The translations under genes were made by a program, and so were the position numbers. The notes below the pieces were generated by a model. That model made no database searches. It was not told the origin of the DNA and saw only the letters and a list, made by a program, of their open reading frames with translations. DNA of 64,000 nt, taken from the NCBI GenBank assembly GCA_910591455.2, contig OU342816.1, positions 17,345,138 to 17,409,137 on the forward strand. Direction: 5' to 3'. This document shows, piece by piece, positions 1 to 11,700 of this stretch. The stretch is from Pholis gunnellus. Its lineage: Eukaryota > Chordata > Actinopteri > Perciformes > Pholidae. The number at the start of each line of letters is the position of its first letter. Position 1 is the first letter of the stretch.

Positions 1-2522
1 GACAGCAGCAGAACAAAATGAAACATTCTGCAGTGACACTGAAATATTTGAGTTTCCACGATGGGAGCTGGAATGAAATTTATCACTGATTTATCATATT
101 GCTTTTTTGTCTCACTCTGAATTTAACCGTTTGCCCAAGGACAGGGGCGCTGCAAATTAGCTCCAGCACGATCTTTTATGTGCGTTTCCCCATTCAACGG
201 TGTTTACACGATACCGTGCAATGCGCAAACAAATGAATACAATTGATACGTCTCGAAGCCTTACGACTAAACTCTTAAGTGGCATCATTCCAGTTGGAAG
301 ACTTGAAACAAAAATTCAACGTGGTGACTATGATCATCGGTTGTTATCCACGGGCTCCTACACAGCACGTCAACATCTGTCTCCGTATTGCACGCATCGT
401 TTTGGGGTCATTTCCTGTCGTTGGTTTGGATTACAGGAAACTGGGCTGCAGGTTGCTTGGACGAGATCCAAGGCCCCCCGCCCCCCCCCCTTTTTTTTAA
501 TTTAAACGGCTGCATGCGGCGTGATGGAGTCTGAATGACAGCTCCAATCGCTCAAACTAACAGTAAAGAGTTCCCAGTTGTGGTAATCGCCAACAGTATT
601 TGGTGAGTGTATGCACTCTGCTGTTTGGCTTTCTGCTTTCCTCCCTCCTCTGACTTCATCTTGGCTTACTCGGTGACACAAATCTCAAAGATAAGCCATC
701 AACTGCAGTATGTCAGTGCAGCGGAGTCGGAGAAAAGATCTCGATTTATGTCGAGAGCTCGCAGGTTGAGGTAACCATACATTGTCACCCCTGTGTGGCA
801 GGAATCCACTCTTAACAGTCGGCTGTCTTGCATTCTGTGTGTATGTCTGAGGCTCTCAGATGCACAAAATGATGCAACTTCTAAGCCAGTGAAGGCGAGG
901 CAGGTTAAAGGGGTTCCTTTTTTCTCTACGAGGCACAACGGAGCTCAAAGGCCTCCATTCACCGACTTTTCACAACACAACACTGTGCTGCCATCATAAC
1001 ATCCGGAGTCCTTGACAAGTTACACAAGCCACAGTTCACTTGCAGTTAGAATGATAGCCTGCAAATTGAACGCTCCCCCACTGTTCATGTGGCGAAAGGT
1101 TCGGTCTGTGAAACTTTCCGCATGGTAAAATTTGAATCCCCCGCGTTTGCGACTGCTGAGTCTTCGCAGTGCGTCGTAGTCAATTGTCTCTCTGTTCTCC
1201 TCTCATTGACTTGGTTCACTCTTGAAAGCTCCTGCCTCCCTCCCTCCCTCCCGCCCTCCCGCCCTCCCTCTCTTGAAGCAGGTGAACACCCACACTCTCA
1301 CACTACCACAGATCCTGGCTCCTGGCTGTTTTACAAAAAAAAAATTCCATGACAAGGAGCCCTCCCTCTGAATATCAAAGATCCGCATCTGAGAGCATGT
1401 AGACATGACTCACGCCCGGGTCCGTCTCACTCCCAGCAGGCTACCTGGAGCGTCCAACTAGCTGGATGTGGCTGGGGCTGCTGGGGGGGGGGGACGCCGG
1501 AGCAGACACGGTCTCTGAACTAGACCGTATTTGTCGCCCAGCTATGTGAACATGTGTGAAAAATCTCAGCGGCGTGCTGAGATTTTCTAACGGGCCCTGT
1601 TTGTCCCACCCAGTTGCTAACATCCATGCCCGGGGGGTCATTCCGTGACGATAAGAGCGCCTGTGCTCTCTTCAGCACAATGTCAAACCATTCCAGGCGA
1701 GCACGGAGAGCAGAGGAGCTGTGACAGCTACAAAGTGGCTGAGGGAACTGTGTACTTTCGTCGGTCTGCTTCAAATGAAAGGGCTGCTAACAGCAACAAA
1801 TCACAGCTCTGCAACGCAGCAACTTTCCCTCTGTGATGCAAACCGTTTGCATTAGCGTTCCTTCTTCACATCTCTAGCTCTGTGTCTCCGCCACAGTTTG
1901 TTATTACAAACCATTTAGCGCGGAAACTTTTTCGCGGACGTGAAGTTTCATTTCAGCTCGGCAACCCCGCCACAGGGCGTCGTGTGCATGTGGGAATGAG
2001 TTTGTGCGCGGATAGTCATGTGCGCCTGCCGAGCTGTCAAGAGTTGCGAGCCTATTTGTATGGATGCAGGGGCTGCACCTTGGTCGGGGCGCACGCGGCG
2101 CTGGTAGCCTGTCTTGTGCAGCAGGCCCAGGATGACATGTGAATCGCTGCAGCCGAGAAAGCCCTGCTTAAGTGGAGGCAGTAGGGAGAAGCCGCCGAGA
2201 GCCAGGAGGCAAACAGACAAACAGATGGACAGGCTGATGCCAAGCAGGCAGTGGAGCAAATAGATTGTGCAGCATGGTGAACAGTCTCAGCCTACCAAAG
2301 AACAACCGACAGACACTAGACCGTGCCACCCTCGTCAGCCGACCGCGCTTCTCTATAATTCATCGAGATAGGATAGATACGTGGTAAATAGGACTCTCAT
2401 CTTCCTCCTTCTCCTCATCTGCCCCCCTGTCACATCCCTCATTTGAAATGTGTTATGTAGGAGGAGGAGATGTCAGTCTTCCAAGATGGGAAATGAAGAA
2501 AACCCGCGTGTGGGAGAACCGG

Positions 2523-2690
<168 letters not shown>

Positions 2691-3298
2691 TATGGGTGCC
2701 GCAGGTGGAATTGGACTGCGGGGCACAAGGGACTTCAGCCCAGCAGACACACACAGATACACACACACTAAAAAAACATATTGAGTTTTTAAAACCCTTT
2801 CTTTCTTTCTTTCTTTCTTTTTTTGGACCGGCTTCAGATTTTAAACACTCTGCCCTGGCAAGACTTGACTAAATAAAACATCGAGATTTTGTCAGTTGCT
2901 TTTGAGATTATTCTGTGTTTGGAGAGAAGTGCCTTTCACAAAGACACTGGACACACTGCCACACAGTGGGACTGTGGTAACGGCATTGCAGAGCGGAGCT
3001 TCTCCTGCCTTGATGTCTCAGAAACACTTGGAAAGTATTAAGCTTGTATTTCCCTGAGGCTTCGGGCACATGCTCACTGGAGCAATAACCTTTGCTTTAA
3101 TGCGGGAGGAGCATGATTGTAAGTTTTCCTTCGAGACGTTCCTCCGAAATGCGAGGTGCTCAGATTGACTCAGTCTTGTTTTCCTCCATGGAAAACATCT
3201 AGCGCTGTGCAAGTCAAATAGACAAACCCGCCTTAAAGAGCCGAGACAGCCCTGTCAGATCTGTCTGGTTGTGTAGCTACACTGTCTAATGCTCTGTC

Positions 3299-3358
3299 TC
3301 TGTGTGTTTGTGTGCGTGTGTGTGTGTGTGTGTGTGTGCGCGTGTGTGTGCGTGTTTG
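3299..3358. repeat. (GT)n microsatellite next to a splice acceptor
   Basis: GT/TG dinucleotides with a few GC and TT interruptions run to 3358, only 13 bases before the first base of exon 3372-3486. The tract therefore stands where the polypyrimidine tract should be. A CA repeat of similar length begins 8-9 bases after the end of the same exon. Confidence 0.97.
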
Positions 3359-3371
3359 TCTGTCTACATAG

Positions 3372-3486
3372 GTAGAATGTAAGAAGGCCCAGCCCAAGGA
3401 GGTGATGTTCCCACCAGGTACACGAGGGCGAGCCAGGGGTCTGCCCTACACCATGGATGCCTTCATGCTGGGGATGGGCATGCTGA
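3372..3486 (+). CDS. msi2: msi2 coding exon: end of RRM2 and start of linker
   Basis: The exon is 115 bases, phase 0 at its start and one base over at its end. It encodes 38 residues beginning [16 protein letters not shown] and ending [21 protein letters not shown] is the last strand and tail of the second RRM in Musashi proteins. The [10 protein letters not shown] segment that follows is the basic stretch after RRM2. The acceptor is TACATAG and the donor is A|GTGAGT, a near-perfect 5' splice site. The preceding exon, outside the window, should end with the Met codon of the family sequence NKMVECKK. The exon length is not a multiple of three, so skipping it would shift the frame. The exon is bracketed by a GT tract and a CA tract. 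Confidence 0.97.
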
Positions 3487-3494
3487 GTGAGTCT

Positions 3495-3525
<31 letters not shown>

Positions 3526-3540
3526 GATAGCACACACACA
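3495..3540. repeat. (CA)n microsatellite just after a splice donor
   Basis: CA dinucleotides with short interruptions (CTCACACG, ATAG) begin about 8 bases after the 5' splice site of exon 3372-3486. In RNA, CA repeats are known binding sites for hnRNP L. This tract is complementary to the GT tract upstream of the exon. Confidence 0.96.
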
Positions 3541-4849
3541 TCTGACAGGTGATGCATATACGTCCGTTATATAGCGTATTCATTTGAAATCTGCAGAAAA
3601 GGTCAGAAATATTGAACCTCTAAAATATATGCGTTCTTTGAATTATGTTAAATATAACTGGCAAAGAAACCAACATAAAATGGGTTTTCTTTGTAGGGGG
3701 GGAGGTAATGCCAGACGTGCATGACAACAATTTCTACCATAAAAATAAAAAAATCAACTTATGCAAACTCTCGCCTAGATAGCCCCATTAGGTGGGCACT
3801 GCCCCTAATTAGGCTGCTTCAAGGTGTGCCACCGGTGGCCACTGCGGTCTATTTCTGGTGGAGTCTGGTACAGGCAGCCCCCGGGCATATAGGAGCAGAC
3901 CAGCACATTAGCAGGCTAAATGAAGAGGAAAATTGGTGTAATGTCATATTAAGGATTCATCACTGTGCCCCCCTTAATGGGTAATGAAGGGGACACACAT
4001 GTCAGGGAGAGATCTCATCTACAGGGACCTCAGCTGCTGGCCCACCCCTCATCATTACCATCCAGCCCATGCCTGTGGCCCTTTTTATTTAACACTCTTG
4101 CACTCTCTACACCCCCTCCCTCCCCACCCGCCCACTGTCTACTAGTCTGTCTTTCTGTCCGTCTTTCGATCTCCCCGTCTGTCCGTTCACATTTCCTATG
4201 CATATAATTTGTATGTGCGACCCAGCCAAATGGATTTGCCCTCGCATGAAAGATTTATTTTTCTTCCCCCTTCAAAAGCAAAAGAGACATGCAGCTGATT
4301 GTAAGAGACTCGTTTTGCCGTGCAAGTGACCCCCCCCGCCTCCACCCCTCGTAGCAGGTGCAAGCAGAACCACAGTCATGCATTTTTATTTGTACCAGGA
4401 AAGGTAATGCTCGAAGCGGCTTTGAAGGTCGATAGCAAGTCATAGTTTGGCGCCGCTCGTTTTGCATTTACTTTTTAGAAGATTGACGGGAACCGGTCAC
4501 ATATAAGAATTGAGCTTCACGATCATTTTATTTTTTTTTAAACCAGGAAAGTGAAGGGGCTGCAAACAAATGTCCGACAGTACCTGAATATCTATTCATT
4601 CATTTGTCTTTGTCTCCCAATTCTTTATCCATACAGTCACATACACTGTCAGGGTTATTCCAGGGCCGACCTTTGCACGAGACTGATTATACAGCCGTTT
4701 GTGGTCTAGGGTTTGATGAGACTGGCCAAGTGCTTGTGTCAGCTCTATCTAAGTCCATCCCCTCCATCTCATCCGTTAGAAGCATTTAACAAGCACAGTG
4801 AACTTTTCGGAAGTTATTACAGACTAATGTGTCGGTGAAGAGGACATCA

Positions 4850-4878
4850 CCCCCCCCCCCCCCCCCCCCCCCCCCCCC
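4850..4878. repeat. C29 homopolymer
   Basis: Twenty-nine consecutive C residues are followed by a short CA/CCA-rich stretch up to about 4905. On the minus strand this is a G29 run able to form G-quadruplexes. The length of such a run is error-prone in sequencing. Confidence 0.95.
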
Positions 4879-7800
4879 ACACACTCACCCCCACCCACCC
4901 ACCTCTCCATTGGGAGACGGTAGGCAGAAAGGCAGTGATGTGTTCATGTGAGAATATTAACAGCCAACTTGTTTGGAGACACTCTTATCTAAATGAAATT
5001 GGAACAAGGACAGCGAAACATTCCTTTATATAATTTGCATTTAGAAAAAACGGGGACCCTAGGCTCATTATTTAAGAAAGTGTAAGCTCCTTTTGTGCCA
5101 AATCTCATTAAAGCCATCCCTAGCTCCTTTGTTTACTGCCTCTAATCGAGGCATTTATCTTTATTGTGTTGCGCCCGATGTATGTTTGCTGAAATTAATA
5201 CACATTTGAGCCTGGGCGAGGTATGGGTGTACCAGATGGATAATTGATTTTAAAGTGAATCAGAACTGTTGAGCCATAAAATAGGTACATTAGCATGCAT
5301 ATTAATAAGGCAAATAAGAGCACTAAGAGGCTGCCGCCGCCGCCGCCGCCAGGGCAGACACAATGGCAGGCTTCATTTAGTGAAATGGCAGGAAACATGC
5401 TGGGTTCTCCTCTTTCTTTCTTCTTTGTTCCCGCTCTCTTGTTTGTATGCACATACTCAGGATTGCATGAGATAGTGGCTTAATTCAGCATGTATCTTAA
5501 TCCACTTTCCCGACCCTTTCATATTCCCCTCTATAGCCCTCTCCTTATACACTCGGTGCACACATCTCGCTGCAGAGTCTTCAGTTAGTAATGTGAAAGC
5601 CATTGTAATGCAGTACATCAGACGGAGGGAAGTGGTTTTGCCATTTCAGAAAATGTTGAAATAAGGGAGTATGAGGAGCTGCGGTATCTAAGCCAACAAT
5701 TTCAGTTTGGCATTTATTCTGTTTTGACAGTAAGACAGTATCAAACACATAATATCCAATATTTTGCGGTCGGTGATGGCTTTTCATTGTATCATATCAC
5801 AGTTATTTTCCGACCAAGCAAACAATGCAGGGTTGTGTGAAAGCTATCCATCTGTAACTTCCTGGTGATGACTTCTCATCAGCAGCTGATGGAGGATTTT
5901 TTTTTTTTTTTCCATTTATTTATTTATTTCTCTGGTGTTGCCTCCGTCCTTCTTCATCCGCACCAGGTTAAGGCTCCGCTCACCGCCTCTCTGAGTTGCA
6001 TTTCTTTTTTGTCTGCGAGAGAGGGGAGAGGGTCTGGGAGAGGCTTTTTCCCATTGGGTCAGGAATAAATTGAACTTTTTCATGGACAGCAAACACTGAT
6101 TAGATATTTATGACCAAGGTCAACCTTTCTGATTCCAGCTGGCACAGGCTCTGAGGCATACAGAACGATGCATCTACACACATGCTCACACGGACACACG
6201 CGCACACAGCCTGCACACACACTCTCGCACACACTCAAATAATGCGTGCACGCAAAATATGTTTTGACGCCTTCGTATTTACCGTAAGCTCTTTTAGCCT
6301 GCGCTGTGTGCGTGTAGAAGGAAAAGTTACAATTCAAATGTGACAACAGACAATTATTATCACGCTAAAATATACTTTTTCGAACAAGAATTGAGGACAC
6401 AAAAACCCGACAGAGATTTCGGAGGTCTGTTTCTGCGGGGTGAGTTACACAAAATGAAGAGAGAGTTATCAAGGTTGGCTCCAGTGACTCATTCCTGGCC
6501 TAAAGGACTTCCTCTTATTAGGCAATTTAGTCCCGACTTAAGGTTGAAGGTGATAATAGCTCGAGGAAAACGGCTAAAGACTGAGACATATACCATAATT
6601 ACAGGGTTAATTATGTTTACGTTACCTTTGATGGTGCTCAAATTCTCGCCGACTCTCACACCGGGCTCTTCTGAAATGTCTTTGCTTTGCTCGCGTCCCG
6701 CTTCCGAGCTGCCTGCTCCCTCACACACAACCCGTTTCTCAATATGTCGCCCACAGCTGCTTCTGTCTGAAAACTGTCCAGCTAATTAACCGGCGGGGTC
6801 TGTGGTTGTAATAAGAATCATGACAGCAGATGAACAATACATCTGCTACTCTTAAATTGTTCGGATGACACCGGGTCCTCTTCTGGCCTCGTTGGAACTC
6901 TGCATCCATCCGGGGTCAGCACAGCTCCGGAACAAGCCGGTGCCCTCACACAGTCTTTGACTTTGCTTTACAGATGGCAATTTGCAGTCACATTTCACAT
7001 CCTCAGCCAGTTTTATATTCATTCAGCTTCTAGTACTGGTTTAACAAAGATATATGTGCTTATACTGTATGTAGCAGCTCTCTAAAATGTTGATACGACT
7101 GGTTATTCACTTTATGGACAAGAAATACGCCCCATAACAAGGACAGATCTACAATCAACATCTCACCAATTTTTTTTGTTAACCTCCAAAATTGATTCAT
7201 AAATATTTTCTGATGCTTATAATTTGTTTGCATCAGGCGGTCAGAGCCGTGGACAGCTTTAGGACCGGAGAGAGACTATTCTAGGCCAACTGCTGCCTCT
7301 AACATTACCAAATATTACAGAGGCACAAACAACAACACATTAGATTAGAATTTGGTACCGTGCATGTCTTCTATAATTCATTGCAACATCAGATATACTA
7401 ATGTTTATTTATTGGGTTTTAGAGACCCCTCATAACACATTTAGCACATGCTTACCATTTCCATAAAACACCGGTCGCCCTGGTAGCTCTTGAGAGACTT
7501 ACTATAGATAACAAGTTAGTTTTAAATTCGGTTTTAATTAACCGTTAAACCTTGTGTCAACCAGTAAAACAACACACAAATGAATCCCACGCCGGAGGTG
7601 TGAATGAGGAGCAGCTATCGCTTCGTGCCCACAGCATCTTTTTAACAAACTGCATCCGGCCATATTCACACTGTCATTTCAGTGCTGCAGCTATAAAGTG
7701 TTATTACTCCGAGCTATAAAAATGCCCGAGATCTTTTGGTTTAATAAAAACTAAGTGTAAATTAGACATTAAAGAATTTGGCACCAGGTTTTGATACCCG

Positions 7801-8569
7801 GCCCGAATAAAGATCTAACCCCGACGAATGATGGGGATCAGTAAAAAAACTAAAATATAATAAATTACAAAAAAAACTGCCTTGAGGCTCCTGTTGCAGT
7901 ACCTTAAGTGTGTTAAAATATAATATGATTAAACAGGATATTGATCCATGAGGGAAAACTTGCTTTCAAAGGGATTGTGTAAAATATGTGCTGTAGGAAA
8001 AACAACAAGAGCAGCAAAATTAAGATTATGGGGTGATGTAATTGTGATAGTTGACCATTGATTGAGAGTGAGGCTTGTTGTCAAACTGCACATACAGCCA
8101 ACACAATTGAGTTAACAGTCTACCATTAACATTATGAGCCATGAAAACGTGCTGCCTCTTTAGGAGGCTTAAAATAAATCACTTCTTGCTTATTGCAGTT
8201 GTTTTTCTTTCTCAAAACAAAGCAAGCACATAATACACACACAATACAAGACTTTGCATATGAAAAGTACTGTTCCAAAATGTAATACCTAATCTGAACT
8301 AGTTCAGGCTCATATTTAATGTGTGGATTATTGCAGTGTAATATTTCGGGATATTGAGTACAATTAGAATGCGCTTGACAACACGAGAACACTTTGCTTA
8401 TTCTAGAACTCCCAGGAGTTCCAAAGCCAGCCTTTCCAGATTTGTTTCCCCCCTCGAAGTGGATAAGCAGCTAAATCCCAGTGTTTGTTTGCCTGTGTGT
8501 GTTGGTATCACATCTGTTTCTAGTCGTTCTCTTCTCATCTCCTTTTAATCTCCTCCCTCTCTTTCAAAG

Positions 8570-8644
8570 GCTACCCAAATATTGTGGCAACGTACGGCCG
8601 CGGATACACTGGATTCGCACCCAGCTACAGCTACCAGTTCCCCG
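8570..8644 (+). CDS. msi2: msi2 coding exon: YGRGY / SYQFPG linker segment
   Basis: The exon is 75 bases. Two bases complete a Ser codon begun in the previous exon, then 24 codons follow, and one base is left over for a Gly codon. It encodes (S)YPNIVATYGRGYTGFAP and SYSYQFP, matching the MSI2 linker, where mammals have GYPNF, GYPGF and SYGYQFPG. The substitutions are conservative. The acceptor lies behind a CT-rich tract ending TTTCAAAG and the donor is G|GTGAGT. The length is a multiple of three, but the exon is phase 1 on both sides, so skipping would keep the frame. Its aromatic Tyr/Gly-rich composition resembles low-complexity segments of RNA-granule proteins (inference). Confidence 0.96.
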
Positions 8645-8689
8645 GTGAGTTAAAGGCTTTCTTGAGATATCAATGTTGCATCTGATCAC

Positions 8690-8736
8690 ACACACAACAC
8701 ACACACACACACACGCACACGCACACACACGCGCTC
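8690..8736. repeat. (CA)n microsatellite, 45 bases after exon
   Basis: An imperfect CA repeat with CG-containing units (GCACACGCACACACACGCGC) lies shortly downstream of the 5' splice site of exon 8570-8644. A much weaker TGTGTGTG stretch occurs upstream of the exon around 8494-8501. Confidence 0.93.
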
Positions 8737-11700
8737 ATCAATATACAAGTCAGTCACCAAATAATCTGCAGGGTTCTAAATGTGTTACGTGTCTGGATTC
8801 CTCAACCGGGTTTTGAAAGCTGACGTATAGTGAAGTGAATTGCTTACTCCTTTTTATTCCCACACTGGAACACTACCATGACCAAATGTCTAAAACGGGG
8901 GAAGCTCTTCTTCTCCCGTTGGCCCCCCCGATGTATGCAAATTCATCTGTGGAGAAGGCGAGAAATAAGCCGCGCTTTGTGTCGGCAGATTTTTTTATTT
9001 ATTTTTTTAAACGTGGTTCTTATAATGGAAAATGAATGAAGTCATTTTCTGCATTAAAAGTGTTGACTCAGAGCGCCGGGCTCTTTAATGGGAGGCGTGC
9101 AGTCTGGAGGTGAGCAGCTGTACCTGTCGGCTGCAACGGGGCCCGTGGCTCCGTGGCGCCTCGCGAATCCCGGCAATTTCATGCCTTATTTAAGGACTTT
9201 ACACATACTTTGTTTGCCGTGCCAGACATCATTCCCTCCACTGATAAGACGGAATGGGAAATATCTGACAGCACCTCAGATCTCTGTAATATCTTTGTGA
9301 AATAGATTCAGGAATGGTAAGACAGGAGGTCCAGCTGTGACCACCTGCAGATCGGACACATGCTAGATTTATACCTGACCACAACATTATTTGACAGAAG
9401 AAATGGAATAGCACCTGCTCATCAATGCGGGGGAACGAGAGTCGCATACAAATGTGGGAGTTAGGAAATTATTGTCTGTTCATTTTTCAGAAAATGGAAT
9501 AATTTCGAAGTACAATGAGCCATTCTTTTGGTAACTGATTGATATGGATGTGAATCACGTGGCCAACACTGTACATGATTGTTTTTGCGTGTAGCATACA
9601 TCATGCCATTCACAATAAGTATTTATCCATCCCTCATGTTCGGTGACATCTTCTTACAAAGTTTATGATTCACAAACAGGGAGAGAAGCGATTAAAAGGG
9701 AAAGGAGCGATCAGTATTTATTCAGTAGAAGTTATTCTAGTTAAACATGGATTTTTTTAAATGTTTGCTGTTTAGGGCAAATTAAGGGATATCACCTTCC
9801 CCGAGGCGGAATGTATGATCCTGTCCATGTTAAACTCAATTTAAAGAGTTTGATAAAGCTGTATGATTAAAACAGCCTCCTCTGGGCTCGCTCAACTCTT
9901 GACAGGGTAATTGGAATTTTTTTATGTATGAATCAAACTCCTTTTCCAAATTAAATAACCTCAGGCCAAATATTGACTAGTGTCCTTCCTCACTAAGATG
10001 TGGAAAGCATCCTCAATTTAAGATCAAAGGCTTTTTCTCTCACTGTACAGAAGCCCTGCTGAAACACTCCCATAAATAACTGGCGCTGAGGCCAGGCAGG
10101 CTGGATCCAAGAGGCCTAAATTGTGGGCAGCATTTCAAAGTTGTTGTTTTTTTACACCCAGGAAACCTCAGGGGTCCACTGTTAACAGCAAAAAAAGTGG
10201 TTCGGCAATTGTCCAATTGTCAAGATAAAACAGTGATAAAACATTGATCAGTGATGAAACACTGAATTAAGGAAGAAAACTCAATAAGATATACACAGAG
10301 AAAGAGAAACCAAAGCTGACATCCCTGCTGCTGAAACAGAGCTCGAGTGAAGGAAACGAGTGAAATGCACGCAGACTTAGTTTAAAGAAAGAAAAGAAAA
10401 AACAGCAATCAGTGAAGCCAGTTGGAGTCAAAGCTGACACCAGCTCAACGGCTGTTAAACAGTATCTGACAACTTAGCACTTTGGTCCCTGTGACACTCC
10501 CAATTAATTCCAACATTGATCACAAAGTGCCTTTGATATCGATCGCGTGCAGTATGTTTCTATGTGTCTGTATTCGTGTGCCGTGAGTTGCTTACAAAAT
10601 GATTCCATCGTAGCACAGACATCATGACTATTTAATGCACTTAGAGACCTTCACATATTACGGATGTAAATCAGATCATCCTCTATCTGTCAAAAACTCG
10701 TCCATGCAGGCGAGCACATATCGGAGCATTCCCTCAAAGGGCAAGCTCAGACGCTGGTATTTAAACTGGCAATTACTGTGAAACAACCGGATACCTAAAA
10801 CCACAACTGAACACTGTCAACACATGTTTCTCTGACGCAGTTAGTGCAGTTGCACATAGTAAACATTTGTATTCGTATATAGTAGAAGGACACTAATTCA
10901 TGCCACAACAATGGCAGTGGCAGGGTAAGACACATGGCACATCTGCTGACAGCGGAGAGAGCAGTAATGCAGTCGCAGTTGTTGTGCCAATAAAACAGGA
11001 GAAGAAGAATGCTGATGTTAACAATGCAGATTTCATAACATTATACAAATGCGAAAAGGGCTTTACAAATGTTTTCAGGGGTAGAAAGTACAACAAAACT
11101 GAATACAGTTCAGTTTGATAAGAAAAGCCGGATGGAAACAAAACCGTGTTCGGTAGCAGGAGAACCGGCCTCAGAGCAACTCTAATTGCAGAAGAAAAAT
11201 GCAGGCAGCCTTTGAAAATATGAGAAAATAAGCTGCAAGTTCAATAACATAAGCCCCTACATCATTAATCTACAAATTTGTGGTCGCACTTATAGGGCAG
11301 AAATGGTCTTTTTCACAAGTGCATAGAACTAATCCCTCCACTCATTTGAGACATGAGTTTGTTTAGCTAATACAGAAAGCATTCACACTGATACAGAGAC
11401 ACACCGAGGATTGAAGTGTTGGCTAAAGATGTCTCCTCTGCTTTCTTTCTTTCTTTTTTGCACAGTTCCAAGCTGTATTTTATATGCGCCGCTGTAATCA
11501 CACACTGTTTACCTTCTGGCAGTGTCGTTACAGCATTATGCTCGAGCTAAAGTTGCATATGAATTTCAAAGATGATGCTGCACACTGCGCGTGTAGTGAC
11601 AATCAAGAAGGCAGCAATGTTTTCCATAACCTCAGAATTCTAAATGGTAAGGTGGTGTAACAAATCATTAGCGACACCGCGAGAACAAAAAGATCTTGTT

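Larger units (their letters stand above)
3487..8569 (+). other. msi2 intron between the RRM2-end exon and the YGRGY exon
   Basis: This is a 5.1 kb intron with donor GTGAGT and acceptor TTTCAAAG. It contains a C29 homopolymer, a short GCC run (5334-5350) and several AT-rich, repeat-poor stretches with many TAATTA-like words (about 3740-4080, 4980-5330 and 6380-6640). Those are reported as candidate conserved elements in the findings. The longest open frame (6340-6789, 149 codons) has no recognisable domain and no similarity I know of. No RNA gene or intact mobile element was seen. Confidence 0.85.

Noticed and set aside
3299..3540. CRISPR array or tandem gene cluster reading of the repeated DNA
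   Set aside because: The repeats are simple dinucleotide microsatellites with no spacer structure, and the sequence is plainly vertebrate with spliced exons.
6340..6789. 149-codon open frame on the + strand
   Set aside because: No domain, no splice borders and no recognisable similarity; it lies in an intron.
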